Numbered from the stretch's first letter, positions 50,576 to 59,701 are shown. The stretch: DNA of 60,705 bases from Sphingopyxis granuli NBRC 100800 (GCF_001591045.1 NZ_BCUA01000017.1:1-60705), one strand, 5' to 3'. Made by a program: numbers and translations. The notes: generated by a model from the sequence alone, not told the origin.

Positions 50576-52795
50576 ATGACGCATCTGTCCAAGCCTACAG
50601 CACGCGCAATCCTGCTTGCTGCACTTCTGGGTTCCGCCGCGATGGCCGGGCCCGCCTGGGCTCAGGAAGCATCGGACGGTCAGGCGACCGAAGCCACGAC
50701 CGCCGACGAATCGCGAAATGCCGGTAGCGGAGAGATCGTCGTCACCGCCGAGCGCTATGGCGGCACGGTGCGGACCACTCCCATCTCGGTGACGGCACTG
50801 GGCGAGGGCGCGCTGGAAGAGCGGCAGGTTCGCGACGTTCGCGACATCGCCAACCAGGTCCCCGGCATCACGCTGTCGCAGGCGACGGCGGGTTCGTCCC
50901 AGATGAAGATCGTCGTGCGCGGCGCCGGTACGGAGACGGGCGGTATCCGCGCGAACGGCACCGTCGGCGTCTATATCGACAACGTCATCCAGCCCCGGCC
51001 CAACGGCGCCTTCTTCGATTTCTTCGATGTCGAGCGCGTCGAATTCCTGCGCGGTCCGCAAGGAACGCTCTATGGGCGCAACACCTCGGGCGGTGCGATC
51101 AAGCTGGTGACCAAGCGGCCCTCCTATGACTGGACCGGCGCGGGGCAGCTGGGGATCGGCAACTATGAGGCGTTCGAAGCCAAGGGCTATCTCAGCGGGC
51201 CGATCATCGACGACGTGCTGTCGTTCGCGGTGAGCGGCATCTACCGCAAGCGTGACGGCTTCGTCTATGGCATCGAGCATGGCGAGCGGATCGGCGATCT
51301 CGACCGTTCCGCCCAGCGCATCAAGCTCCTGTTCGAGCCGACCCCCGACCTGACCTTCGAGCTTTCGGGCTATGCGATGCAGGACCGTTCGGACTCCAAC
51401 ATCCCCATTCCGCTGATCGCGCCGCTCGGCGTGACCGATCCTTATGCGGTTCCGGACCGCGACCTGTCGGTCAACGAAGTGTACGCCAACCTCTATCAGC
51501 GGATCTATCAGCGCGGCTTCAGCCTCAACGCGACCTATGCGATCACGGACAATCTCGAGATCGGCTCGATCACCGGCTATGGCCGGCTGAACCAGGAGAG
51601 CCTCGGCAATGACAGCTTTCTGTCGCCGGCGCGTATCGCCGCCAATGGCGGGCGACTGGTCGTCGCCAACCCCAACCGCGTGCAGTTCGACAGCGAATGG
51701 TGGACCCAGGAAGTCAACCTCATCTACACGAGCGACAGGTTGAAGGCTGTCGCCGGCGTCTATTATTTCACCGAAAAGGGTACCCAGCAGGGCGCAGCGG
51801 GAACCGCGCAGACCGACGATGCCTCCAACAAGGTCGAGGCGCCCGCAATCTTCGCCCAGGCGACCTACACGATCGGCGGCGGGGTCAGCGTGCTGGGCGG
51901 CCTGCGCTACACCCGCGAGACGACGGACTATTATGCGCTGACGATCGGGTCGGCGGCCGGCTCGCAGGTGGGCCACTCCACCTTCTCCTCGCTTACGCCC
52001 AAGCTGGGCCTGAACTGGGAGGTCAACGAGAATCTGTTCACCTATATCTCGTGGACGAAGGGGACGCGCAGCGGCGGCTTCAACTCGCGCGATCCGATCA
52101 CCGCGCAGCTCGTGCCGACTCCGTTCGGTGCGGAGTTCGTCGACAGCTATGAGCTGGGCGCCAAGATGAACTTCCCGAGCATCGGGTTCAGGCTCAACGC
52201 GACCGGATATGTGGCGGATTACAGCGATCTGCAGCTGAGCACGATCATTCCCGGTGCCGCGTTCATCGTGACGCTCAACGCCGGCGCGGCGCGCGTCTGG
52301 GGTCTCGAACTGGAACCGAACTGGAAGGTGACCGACGATCTCGAACTCTATGGCAACATGGCGTTCAACGACGGCAAATATACCAAGAGCTTCTCCTGCG
52401 CGAACCAGTTCGGCGTCTGGGTCGATTGTACCGCCAACGAGATCAAGGGGCTGCCCAAGGCGAAGATCGGCCTTGGCTTCCGCTACTCACCGACGCTGGC
52501 CGATGGCTGGGGCTCGCTGACGATCGGCGGCAACTGGGACCACACGTCCAAGGTGTACAATACTATTTCCAACCAGACCGACCTGGTTCAGACCGCACCG
52601 CTGGATCTGTTCAACGGCTCGATCGGATGGCGCAGCGACGATCGCACCTGGAGTTTTTCGATTGAGGGGCGCAACCTCGCCAATAAGCGCTATCTGGTGG
52701 CGGGGTTGCTGAGCGCCAATGCGACGCGGCCTGCGGTGACCGGCTATCCCGGAGAGCCGCGCCAGGTCTTGTTTCGCGTCGGATTCTCCTTCTGA
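50576..52795 (+). CDS. TonB-dependent receptor
   Basis: The 739-residue receptor has a signal peptide ending GPAWAQ, GEIVVTAERYGG, a plug domain with VRDIANQVPGITLSQATAG, VYIDNVIQPRPNG and EFLRGPQGTLYGRNTSGG, and a barrel ending QVLFRVGFSF. ATG 50576 follows a GGGGGGG-rich ribosome site. Its stop overlaps the start of the first bicupin gene (TGATG), so receptor and exported cupins are made together. It probably takes up the island's substrate. The ligand is unknown. Confidence 0.94.
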   Translation: MTHLSKPTARAILLAALLGSAAMAGPAWAQEASDGQATEATTADESRNAGSGEIVVTAERYGGTVRTTPISVTALGEGALEERQVRDVRDIANQVPGITLSQATAGSSQMKIVVRGAGTETGGIRANGTVGVYIDNVIQPRPNGAFFDFFDVERVEFLRGPQGTLYGRNTSGGAIKLVTKRPSYDWTGAGQLGIGNYEAFEAKGYLSGPIIDDVLSFAVSGIYRKRDGFVYGIEHGERIGDLDRSAQRIKLLFEPTPDLTFELSGYAMQDRSDSNIPIPLIAPLGVTDPYAVPDRDLSVNEVYANLYQRIYQRGFSLNATYAITDNLEIGSITGYGRLNQESLGNDSFLSPARIAANGGRLVVANPNRVQFDSEWWTQEVNLIYTSDRLKAVAGVYYFTEKGTQQGAAGTAQTDDASNKVEAPAIFAQATYTIGGGVSVLGGLRYTRETTDYYALTIGSAAGSQVGHSTFSSLTPKLGLNWEVNENLFTYISWTKGTRSGGFNSRDPITAQLVPTPFGAEFVDSYELGAKMNFPSIGFRLNATGYVADYSDLQLSTIIPGAAFIVTLNAGAARVWGLELEPNWKVTDDLELYGNMAFNDGKYTKSFSCANQFGVWVDCTANEIKGLPKAKIGLGFRYSPTLADGWGSLTIGGNWDHTSKVYNTISNQTDLVQTAPLDLFNGSIGWRSDDRTWSFSIEGRNLANKRYLVAGLLSANATRPAVTGYPGEPRQVLFRVGFSF

Positions 52796-53904
52796 TGCGG
52801 GCGGCGGGCCGAGCGGGAGCGACCCGCGGCGCGGCATCGCGTGGTGTCGCGCTGCGGACGATCCTGCCGGCCTGTTGCGCCGCTATGGCCTTGTTGCCCG
52901 CCGCGGCCCGGACGGAGGGGCCGCCTTCCACCGATCAGGCGCCGCCCTTCGCGGTGCCCGACGACGGCTATGCGGTCGAGGGCCGCCCGGGGCCGCCGGG
53001 CTCCGGGTTCGTCCTTCATTACGACACGACCAAGGTGGCGTGGCAGCCCTTTGTCGCACCGGGCATTCCCGAGGGGCTGCAGCGCCGTCCGTTGAGCGAG
53101 TCGCCCAGCATGGGCGCCGTGGCGCAGATCACCTATGTGCCCGCGGGCTGGAGCCAGCCGATCGGATATGACGAGGTCGACAACGAAATCCTGGTGCTCG
53201 ACGGCGATCTGTCCATCGGCGACGAAAAGCTGGGCAAATATTCCTACAGCTACGTCCCCGCGGGCGTGGTGCGCGGGCCGGTGCGGTCACGGCAGGGCGC
53301 GGTGCTGCTGCAATGGTTCAAGGGGGCGCCCAAATTCGTCGCCGCGACCAGGAGCAGGAAGGGCGCCCGCGAAAATGCCCGTGTTCGCGACTGGAATCAT
53401 TTCTCGGCCGCCTGGTATATCGACAAGCCCTTTCCGGATTATCGCACCGGCGGAAACTTTCCCGGCGCGCTCCATAAGCTGCTGCGTCAGGATCCCGATT
53501 CCGGCGAGATGACATGGATGACCTTCGGCGCGAGCATCCCGGCGGCGCCCAGCGGAAAGCCGGGCAATTTCGGCGGGGGCTACGAAGTGCATCCCAGCTT
53601 CGAGGAATATTATTTCCTCGAAAAGACTCACGACACCGTCATCGGCGAGTGCCTCGAACAGGGCGAAACACCGGTCACCTATGGCAACGGCACCTATTGG
53701 TGGCGCCCCGGCGGCGTCGCGCATGGCGGTTCGCATGGCACGTCGCCCGGCACGCCCGGCTACACGGTATCGTTGGTGCGGACGGGGACGTCGCTCTGGG
53801 CCACCTATGTCACCGACTGCACCTATGAAACCGGGCTCGAATACACCCGAAAAGGCTGGAAAAAATACGATTACAATGTGCCGCGATACCGGCCGAAGCC
53901 GTAG
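52795..53904 (+). CDS. Exported bicupin, paralogue A
   Basis: This 369-residue protein has a long N-terminal region with a signal-like core (ILPACCAAMALLPAAA). Two cupin-like halves are visible. The first has PAGWSQPIGYDEVDNEILVLDG and SIGDEKLGKYSYSYVPAG, where the usual metal His-x-His is missing. The second has EVHPSFEEYYFLEK and WRPGGVAHGG, which keep a His-Glu-Glu and a His for metal. It is about 60 percent identical by eye to paralogue C. Possible relation to DUF4437-type cupins is a guess. Roles could be binding or oxidation of the substrate in the periplasm. Confidence 0.8.
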   Translation: MRAAGRAGATRGAASRGVALRTILPACCAAMALLPAAARTEGPPSTDQAPPFAVPDDGYAVEGRPGPPGSGFVLHYDTTKVAWQPFVAPGIPEGLQRRPLSESPSMGAVAQITYVPAGWSQPIGYDEVDNEILVLDGDLSIGDEKLGKYSYSYVPAGVVRGPVRSRQGAVLLQWFKGAPKFVAATRSRKGARENARVRDWNHFSAAWYIDKPFPDYRTGGNFPGALHKLLRQDPDSGEMTWMTFGASIPAAPSGKPGNFGGGYEVHPSFEEYYFLEKTHDTVIGECLEQGETPVTYGNGTYWWRPGGVAHGGSHGTSPGTPGYTVSLVRTGTSLWATYVTDCTYETGLEYTRKGWKKYDYNVPRYRPKP

Positions 53905-53958
53905 CGCGGCGCCCATGACGCCCACCGTCTGACGACATCGAAACCAGGGGAGCTAACA

Positions 53959-54891
53959 ATGCCGACAAGCAAAAGACTGCGAACGGGCCTGTCACTGTGC
54001 GGCGCGTTGCTGCTCGGGACCGGAGCACTGGCTCAGGACATCCGCATTCCCCAGTCGCGCGATCGATCGAGCGAATTTGTCGGCTTCGTCGCGCCGCGCA
54101 ACCTGCACCTGCGCCCGCTGATTTTCGCGGGCCTGCCGCCGGTCGAATTCAAACAGCTGAGCTTCGATGAAAAGACCGGCGCGCGGACGCTGCTCGTCAC
54201 GCTGCCGGCCGGCTGGAAACAGCCCTCCGGCTATCATGGCGCCGATCTGGAGATGTTCGTGGTCGAAGGCGGGATCAGCATCGGCGACAAGCCGATGGGC
54301 CGCTATGCCTATGCCTATTACCCGGCCGGCACCGCGCACAGCTTCGGCACCAAGGAAGGCGCGACCGTCCTGTTCTTCTGGAACGGAGCGCCGGATTACA
54401 TCGCGAGCGCGACGTCGCGCCCCGGGGCCAAGCCGGGTGCGATCGACGGGCTTGCCTATCACGACGTGCCCACCGCCACGCCGAGCGTCCTGCCCAAGTT
54501 CCGCGACGAACCGATCATGAAGAATTCGCCGGTGCATGTGAAACTGCTCCGGTCCGATCCGGCTACCGGCGAGGTGACCTGGATCGCAACCTCGCCCGGC
54601 GGTTATCCGGTCATGAGCGGCGAAGGTGACCTGCCGCTTTGGGCGACCAGCAAGAGTTGGGAAGAGGGCTATATGCTCGCCGGCGACATGACGATCGCCG
54701 AATGCCTGCCCGAGGGGCAGGTGGCCGGGACCTATGCCCCGAACGGCTATTTCTTCCGCCCCGCCGGCATCGCGCATGGCGGCTTGAGCCAGTTTTCCGA
54801 CAGCTATTCCGTGTGGCTCTACCGCAGGGGGCCCGGCTCATGGAAAACCTATGGCAATTCGTGCGCCGAGCCTTCGGCCCAGGCGAAGTGA
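53959..54891 (+). CDS. Exported bicupin, paralogue B (shorter, divergent)
   Basis: The 310-residue protein has a signal peptide ending GTGALAQ. Its first half, PAGWKQPSGYHGADLEMFVVEG with SIGDKPMGRYAYAYYPAGTAH, aligns with paralogues A and C but differs in keeping His residues. The second half retains EGYMLAGDMTIAECLPEGQ and RPAGIAHGG, while the HPSFEE metal stretch is changed to KSWEE. So metal-site residues are swapped between the two halves relative to A and C. AGGGGAG lies upstream. It follows A by 54 bp and precedes C by 13 bp in the same operon. Confidence 0.8.
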   Translation: MPTSKRLRTGLSLCGALLLGTGALAQDIRIPQSRDRSSEFVGFVAPRNLHLRPLIFAGLPPVEFKQLSFDEKTGARTLLVTLPAGWKQPSGYHGADLEMFVVEGGISIGDKPMGRYAYAYYPAGTAHSFGTKEGATVLFFWNGAPDYIASATSRPGAKPGAIDGLAYHDVPTATPSVLPKFRDEPIMKNSPVHVKLLRSDPATGEVTWIATSPGGYPVMSGEGDLPLWATSKSWEEGYMLAGDMTIAECLPEGQVAGTYAPNGYFFRPAGIAHGGLSQFSDSYSVWLYRRGPGSWKTYGNSCAEPSAQAK

Positions 54892-54904
54892 GGGGGAGGA
54901 TACC

Positions 54905-56032
54905 ATGTCGCGCAAAACGCATCTGACCTTGGCTTTATCGGCCGGTCTCGCCGCCGTGGCGGCTCCCGCGCTCGCCCAGTCCTATGGCCCGCCAACGGTC
55001 AGCCAGGCGCCGCCCTTTCCGGTGCCCGACAAGGGCTATGAAGTCGAAGGGCGTCCGGGGCTGATGCACAACATCCCCAACATCGAGTTCGTGGATTGGA
55101 AACCCTTCGACGCGCCGGGCTTCTCCCCGGGCCTGTATCGTCGCCTGCTGAGCGAGTCGCCCAGCATGGATGCGGTGGCGCAGATCACCTATGTTCCCGC
55201 AGGCTGGAGCCTTCCCCCCGGCTATGACGAGGTCGATAACGAGATCGTCGTCCTCGATGGCGACCTGAGCATCGGCGACGAGAAGCTGACCAAATATTCC
55301 TACAGCTATATCCCGGCCGGCGTGTTTCGCGGCCAGGTCAAGTCGCGTCAGGGCGCGGTGCTGCTGCAATGGTTCAAGGGGCCGCCGAAGTTTGTCGCCG
55401 CGGCCAAGGGCAAGGTCGGCGCGCGCACCCACGCGCGTGTCCGCGACTGGAACCGTTACAAGGAGACCTGGTATATCGACGAGCCGTTCCCGGCCTATCG
55501 CACCGGCGGCAATTTCCCCGGCTATCTGCACAATCTGATGCGCAAGGATCCGGACACCGGCGAGATGACCTGGATGACCTTCGTGTCCAGCATTCCCGCC
55601 CCGCCGAGTTCGAAGCCCGGCAATTTCGGCGGCGGCGCCGAGGTGCACCCCAGTTTCGAGGAATATTACATCCCCGAGGGCACCCGCGTTGCCACCAGTG
55701 ACGAACGCGGTCCCACCCGCGCCGTCTATGGCGGGGAATGCGTCGAGCAGGGCATTTCCACCTACAAACGCGGGACGCGTGGCTATTTCTGGCGCGCCGC
55801 CGGCGTGGCGCACGGCACCGTCGCCCAGGCGCCTCCGGGCGAACGGGACGGTGACGGGAACCTCAAAAAGGGCAATGGCGAACCCAGTTGGGGCTGGACG
55901 CTGGTGCGTACCGGCACGCGGCTCTGGGCGACCTATGTCACCGATTGCAGCTACAAGACCGGCATCGAATATATCAACGGCGAGTGGCGCCAATATGATT
56001 ATGACGTGCCGCGATACGAGCCGCACGACTAG
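54905..56032 (+). CDS. Exported bicupin, paralogue C
   Basis: This 375-residue protein has a clean Sec signal peptide (ending APALAQ). ATG 54905 follows GGGGGAGGA. It closely matches paralogue A: LLSESPSMDAVAQITYVPAGW, DEVDNEIVVLDGDLSIGDEK, GAVLLQWFKGPPKFVAA and EVHPSFEEYYIPEG, plus an insertion of about 20 residues (PPGERDGDGNLKKGNGEPS) before the final strands. WRAAGVAHG keeps the second-half metal His. A terminator follows at 56068. The three tandem copies suggest duplication inside the operon and possibly a hetero-oligomeric exported complex. Confidence 0.83.
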   Translation: MSRKTHLTLALSAGLAAVAAPALAQSYGPPTVSQAPPFPVPDKGYEVEGRPGLMHNIPNIEFVDWKPFDAPGFSPGLYRRLLSESPSMDAVAQITYVPAGWSLPPGYDEVDNEIVVLDGDLSIGDEKLTKYSYSYIPAGVFRGQVKSRQGAVLLQWFKGPPKFVAAAKGKVGARTHARVRDWNRYKETWYIDEPFPAYRTGGNFPGYLHNLMRKDPDTGEMTWMTFVSSIPAPPSSKPGNFGGGAEVHPSFEEYYIPEGTRVATSDERGPTRAVYGGECVEQGISTYKRGTRGYFWRAAGVAHGTVAQAPPGERDGDGNLKKGNGEPSWGWTLVRTGTRLWATYVTDCSYKTGIEYINGEWRQYDYDVPRYEPHD

Positions 56033-56067
56033 GCTCGCAAGGGCCGTCATCGCCTGCCGCGAAACTT

Positions 56068-56096
56068 CGGGTCGCTTCGGCGGCCCGTCTTCTTTT
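56068..56096 (+). terminator. Rho-independent terminator after the bicupin operon
   Basis: GGGTCGC (56069-56075), loop TTCG and GCGGCCC (56080-56086) form a 7-bp stem with one G-T pair. GTCTTCTTTT follows. It runs into the stop codon of the convergent small-subunit gene. Confidence 0.75.
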
Positions 56097-56685
56097 AGAG
56101 ATAGGCCCAGGGACGCCGGTTGCGGTCGGCTTCCCGAAAGCGCGCGATCTCGGCGGCGCGGGTTAGGGTCATGTCGATCGCGTCGAGTCCGCCGATCAGC
56201 ATCGCCTTGGCCTCCGCGTCGATCGCGAAGGCGATGTCCCGCCCCGATGCGCTCGTCAGCGTCTGCCGCGGCAGGTCGATCGTGATCGGCCCGTCGGCGT
56301 CGATCAGCATCGCGTCGATCTCCACCGGGACGATGCCGTTGCGTACGCAATTGCCGCGAAAGATCGGATTGAATGACGCCGCGACGATCGCCCGAAAGCC
56401 ATATTCGGCGAGCGCCCAGACGGCATGTTCGCGGCTCGACCCGCAGCCGACATTGGCCCCGGCGAGCAGAATCTGCGCCCCGGCATAGCGTGGATCGTTT
56501 AGTATGAACGACGGGTCGGGCTCGCGCGATCCGATCGCGGTGTAGCGCCATCCGGCGAACAGCCCGTCGGCGAGTCCGGTCTTTCCGATCGACTTCATCT
56601 CGCGCGAGGGGATGATCGCGTCGGTATCGATATTATCGCGGATCAGCGGCGCGGCGATCGCGGTGAGGATGGTGAACGGGGTCAT
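56095..56685 (-). CDS. Aconitase-family isomerase small subunit (LeuD-like)
   Basis: This 196-residue swivel-domain protein has RDNIDTDAIIPSR at the N-terminus and the hallmark GANVGCGSSREHAVWAL. FRGNCVRNGIVPVEI is also conserved. ATG 56685 overlaps the large-subunit stop (ATGA). Together the pair should hydrate, dehydrate or isomerise a hydroxy-dicarboxylate. A place in an operon with a CoA-transferase argues for a catabolic role, for example citraconate or dialkylmaleate hydration, and against leucine synthesis. Confidence 0.9.
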   Translation of the reverse strand: MTPFTILTAIAAPLIRDNIDTDAIIPSREMKSIGKTGLADGLFAGWRYTAIGSREPDPSFILNDPRYAGAQILLAGANVGCGSSREHAVWALAEYGFRAIVAASFNPIFRGNCVRNGIVPVEIDAMLIDADGPITIDLPRQTLTSASGRDIAFAIDAEAKAMLIGGLDAIDMTLTRAAEIARFREADRNRRPWAYL

Positions 56686-58091
56686 GCGCCGATCGGGCGC
56701 GGATCGGCGATACGGCCTGCAACGGCCGAAGCAGCGACGGTTTCGGGCGAGGCGAGATGGGTGCGCGTGCCGGGGCCCTGGCGGCTCTCGAAATTGCGGT
56801 TGGTCGAACTGATCACGCGCTCCTGCACCCCAAAGCTCTCGCCGCCCGCGAAGAAACACATCGAACAGCCCGACTCGCGCCATTCGAACCCCGCGTTGCG
56901 GAAGACGCGGTCGAGCCCCTCCGCCTCGGCCGCGGCCTTGACCATGGTCGATCCTGGCACGCAGATCGCTCTGACGCCATCGGCGACACGGCGGCCCTTC
57001 AGGATCGCTGCGGCGCGGCGCAGGTCGGACAGGCGACTGTTGGTGCAGGATCCGATAAACGCCGCATCGATCGCCAGCCCCTCGATCGCCTGGCCAGCCT
57101 TCAGCCCCATATAGGCGAGTGCGCGGTCATAAGCCTCGCGTGTGTCGCGCCCCGCGATCGCGTCGTGATCCGGCACCGGCCGACCCAGCGGCACCGCCTG
57201 TTGCGGGCTGGTGCCCCAGCTCACCATCGGAGCGACATCGGCGGCATCGACCGTCAGCTCTGCGTCGAACATCGCGCCCGCATCGGTGACAAGCCCGCGC
57301 CAATTCTCGACGGCGCGATCCCATTCCGCGCCCTCCGGGGCATAGGCGCGGCCCCTCAGATAGTCGAACGTCACCTCGTCGGGGGCGATAAAGGCACTGA
57401 ATGCCGAGAATTCGGTTGCCATGTTGCACAAGGTCAGCCGCGCCTCGATATCGAGCGCGCGGACGGCTTCACCGGCATATTCGACGACATGACCCTTCGC
57501 GCCGGAGGAGCCGAACCGGTCGAGCAGGTGCAACGCCAGGTCCTTGGCAGTGACTCCCGCGCCCAGCCGGCCGGTGACGGTGACCCGCATCGTCTTCGGC
57601 TTGCCGACGCGCAGCGTGTTGGTCGCCAGCGCATGCTCTGCTTCGGTCGAACCGATCCCCCAGGCGAGCGCGCCGAGCGCGCCCTGGCTGCAGGTGTGGC
57701 TGTCGGGACACACCAGGGTGAGCCCGGGCAGGACGATCGCCAGTTCGGGCGAGATGACATGGACGATCCCCTGGCGGGGGTCGTCCAGATCGAACAGCGT
57801 CAGCCCCGCGGCGTGGGCGGCGGCGCGGGTTGCCGCGATGAACCGGGTGCCCGTGGGCATCATGGTGGTATCGGTGCGCCCCGGCCGCGTATCGACGACA
57901 TGATCCATCGTCGCGAAGACCTGCGTCGGTGCCGCCACGGTACGCCCCGCCTCGGCCAGGCTGTTCAGCGCGACGCCGCCGGTGCGTTCGTGCAGCAGAA
58001 TGCGATCGATCAGCAGCAGCCCGGTATCATCGCCGAGATCCGCCACCAGATGGTCAGCCCAGATCTTCTCGAAAGCGGTTCGCGGCGTCAT
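56682..58091 (-). CDS. Aconitase-family isomerase large subunit (LeuC-like)
   Basis: The 469-residue iron-sulfur protein has VCPDSHTCSQGALGALAWGIG, SWGTSPQQAVPL and FIGSCTNSRLSDLR. Cluster Cys residues are in SHTC/SCTNSR and GCSMCFFAGGESFG. The usual Leu/Ala after the last Cys is replaced by Phe-Phe, a change near the active site that could alter specificity. It overlaps the CoA-transferase stop (ATGA) and the small subunit (ATGA). Family membership is secure and the substrate is open. Confidence 0.92.
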   Translation of the reverse strand: MTPRTAFEKIWADHLVADLGDDTGLLLIDRILLHERTGGVALNSLAEAGRTVAAPTQVFATMDHVVDTRPGRTDTTMMPTGTRFIAATRAAAHAAGLTLFDLDDPRQGIVHVISPELAIVLPGLTLVCPDSHTCSQGALGALAWGIGSTEAEHALATNTLRVGKPKTMRVTVTGRLGAGVTAKDLALHLLDRFGSSGAKGHVVEYAGEAVRALDIEARLTLCNMATEFSAFSAFIAPDEVTFDYLRGRAYAPEGAEWDRAVENWRGLVTDAGAMFDAELTVDAADVAPMVSWGTSPQQAVPLGRPVPDHDAIAGRDTREAYDRALAYMGLKAGQAIEGLAIDAAFIGSCTNSRLSDLRRAAAILKGRRVADGVRAICVPGSTMVKAAAEAEGLDRVFRNAGFEWRESGCSMCFFAGGESFGVQERVISSTNRNFESRQGPGTRTHLASPETVAASAVAGRIADPRPIGA

Positions 58092-59272
58092 CCGGCGACG
58101 GCGATGCGTGTCAGTTCGGCGATATCCTCTTCGCCAAATCCGATTTCGCGCAGAATGTCCGCGCCATTCTGATCGATCGCCGGGATGTCGTGGCGCAGTG
58201 CGGGGCGTTCGTCATCGAACGCGATCGGCAGCGCGGGAAGGCGCGTCGCCTCGCCCCCCGGGATAGTGACATCGACCAGCCCGTTGCTGGCGGTCAGGTG
58301 CGGGTCGTCGAACAGATCCTCGGGCCGCACGATCGCGGCGAAAGGCAGGCCGATCATTTCGAGCTTCGCGACCAGATCCGCCCGGGACATCGTTTCGAAC
58401 AGCGCGCGCACCCGGGGCAGCAGCGTGTCGCGCGCCATCACCCGCTGATTGTTCGTCGCATAGGCTGGCTCGGCAGCGAGTGCGTCGAATCCGAACGCGC
58501 GGCAAAAGGCCTGCCACTGGCTGTCGCTGACCACGCCGACGAAGAGCTGTTCGTCGGCATTGGCGGTTTCGAACACATCGTAGATCGCCCACGCCGAAAT
58601 CCGCACCGGCATCGGCGCGGCCGCCCTACCGGTGACCGCCTTTTGCGCCATATGCTGGCCGACGAGGAACGCGGTGGTCTCGTAGAGCGAGCATTTGACC
58701 TCGCCTCCCTGGCCGGTGCGGTGGCGGCGCTCGAGCGCGGCGAGGACGCCGATCACCCCGAACATGCCGCCGGTGATGTCGATTACCGACGATCCGGCGC
58801 GCAGCGGCCGGCCCGGTGGCCCCGTCATATAGGCGAGACCGCCCATCATCTGGGTGACCTCATCCAGTGCGGTCCGATTCTCATAGGGACCGGGGAGAAA
58901 GCCCTTGGCCGAGCAATAGATCAGCCGTTCGTTGATCGCGCGCAGCGCTTCATAGCCCAGGCCGAGCCGGTCGAGCGTACCGGGGCGAAAATTCTCGATC
59001 ACGATATCAGCCTTCTCCGCCAGACGGCGCGCGGCATCGACCCCCTTGGCGCTTTTCAGATCAAGACAGATGCTCCGCTTGTTCCGGTTGAACATCGGGA
59101 AATAGCCCGCGCCCGACCCCAGCAGGCGCCGCGTCTGATCGCCGCCGATCGGCTCGACCTTGATCACGTCCGCACCCAGATCGGCGAGGATCACACCGAC
59201 GGCCGGCCCCATGACCATGTGCGAGAATTCAACGATTCTGATGCCGGCAAGCGGCAGCTCCTGTTCGTCCAT
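58088..59272 (-). CDS. Class III CoA-transferase (CaiB/BaiF family)
   Basis: The 394-residue enzyme starts GIRIVEFSHMVMGPAVGVILADLGADVIKVEP. It has MFNRNKRSICLDLKS, IENFRPGTLDRLGL, and SSVIDITGGMFGV with the catalytic Asp. It is the first gene of a leftward operon with the aconitase-type pair, all joined by ATGA overlaps, and a 22-bp GntR operator candidate lies 43 bp upstream. It should activate a dicarboxylate with CoA for cleavage by the lyase at 46970. Confidence 0.93.
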   Translation of the reverse strand: MDEQELPLAGIRIVEFSHMVMGPAVGVILADLGADVIKVEPIGGDQTRRLLGSGAGYFPMFNRNKRSICLDLKSAKGVDAARRLAEKADIVIENFRPGTLDRLGLGYEALRAINERLIYCSAKGFLPGPYENRTALDEVTQMMGGLAYMTGPPGRPLRAGSSVIDITGGMFGVIGVLAALERRHRTGQGGEVKCSLYETTAFLVGQHMAQKAVTGRAAAPMPVRISAWAIYDVFETANADEQLFVGVVSDSQWQAFCRAFGFDALAAEPAYATNNQRVMARDTLLPRVRALFETMSRADLVAKLEMIGLPFAAIVRPEDLFDDPHLTASNGLVDVTIPGGEATRLPALPIAFDDERPALRHDIPAIDQNGADILREIGFGEEDIAELTRIAVAG

Positions 59273-59314
59273 ATATCTTCGAATCCCGCCTCGTCCTCAA
59301 ATGCAAGCTTGGGA

Positions 59315-59336
59315 TTTGATATAGATATATAACAAA
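59315..59336. promoter_or_regulatory. GntR operator candidate before the CoA-transferase operon
   Basis: TTTGATATA (59315-59323), centre GATA and TATAACAAA (59328-59336) make the best copy of the 22-bp palindrome shared with 47945, 48923 and 50436. Confidence 0.7.
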
Positions 59337-59701
59337 AATGCCAAGAGGTTTTGCGTGGGTTGAACATGCCTCTGAGCACCATTGCGCCGCGAGTGCCCCC
59401 TCCTCACGACAGGCAGTTGCTGGGCTCATCGACGGATCGACTGAATGATCGATTAGAGGCACGAAGTTGCGTTCAGAGATGCCATAGCTATCACATCGAG
59501 CATCGAGGAGCAGTGAGCATTCTAGATGCCGCATGATGTGAATGTGCGATTGAGACAGGGAGATGATTGTTTCACTGCATCGACGCGCTGCAAGCGACGC
59601 CGCGGGGCGACAGGAGGCGCCAGACCTCGATTCCAAAGCTACACAACGGTGCCTACGTCCTTGCGAGACACGACTGGATAGCCGTTCTGAACCTAGAAGA
59701 G
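59337..59701. other. Gene-free stretch before the insertion sequence
   Basis: No frame here has recognisable similarity or a convincing ribosome site. Frames on both strands are short and rich in Ser, Arg and His. It may be the remains of a gene broken by the insertion at 59708. Confidence 0.4.

Noticed and set aside
56095-58091. Leucine biosynthesis (leuCD)
   Set aside because: No leuA or leuB nearby, overlap with a CoA-transferase gene, and a GntR operator upstream point to catabolism. A genome check for another leuCD is still needed.
59337-59636. Minus-strand frame of about 135 codons upstream of the CoA-transferase
   Set aside because: It overlaps the operator and the CoA-transferase 5' end, has no family similarity and no ribosome site.
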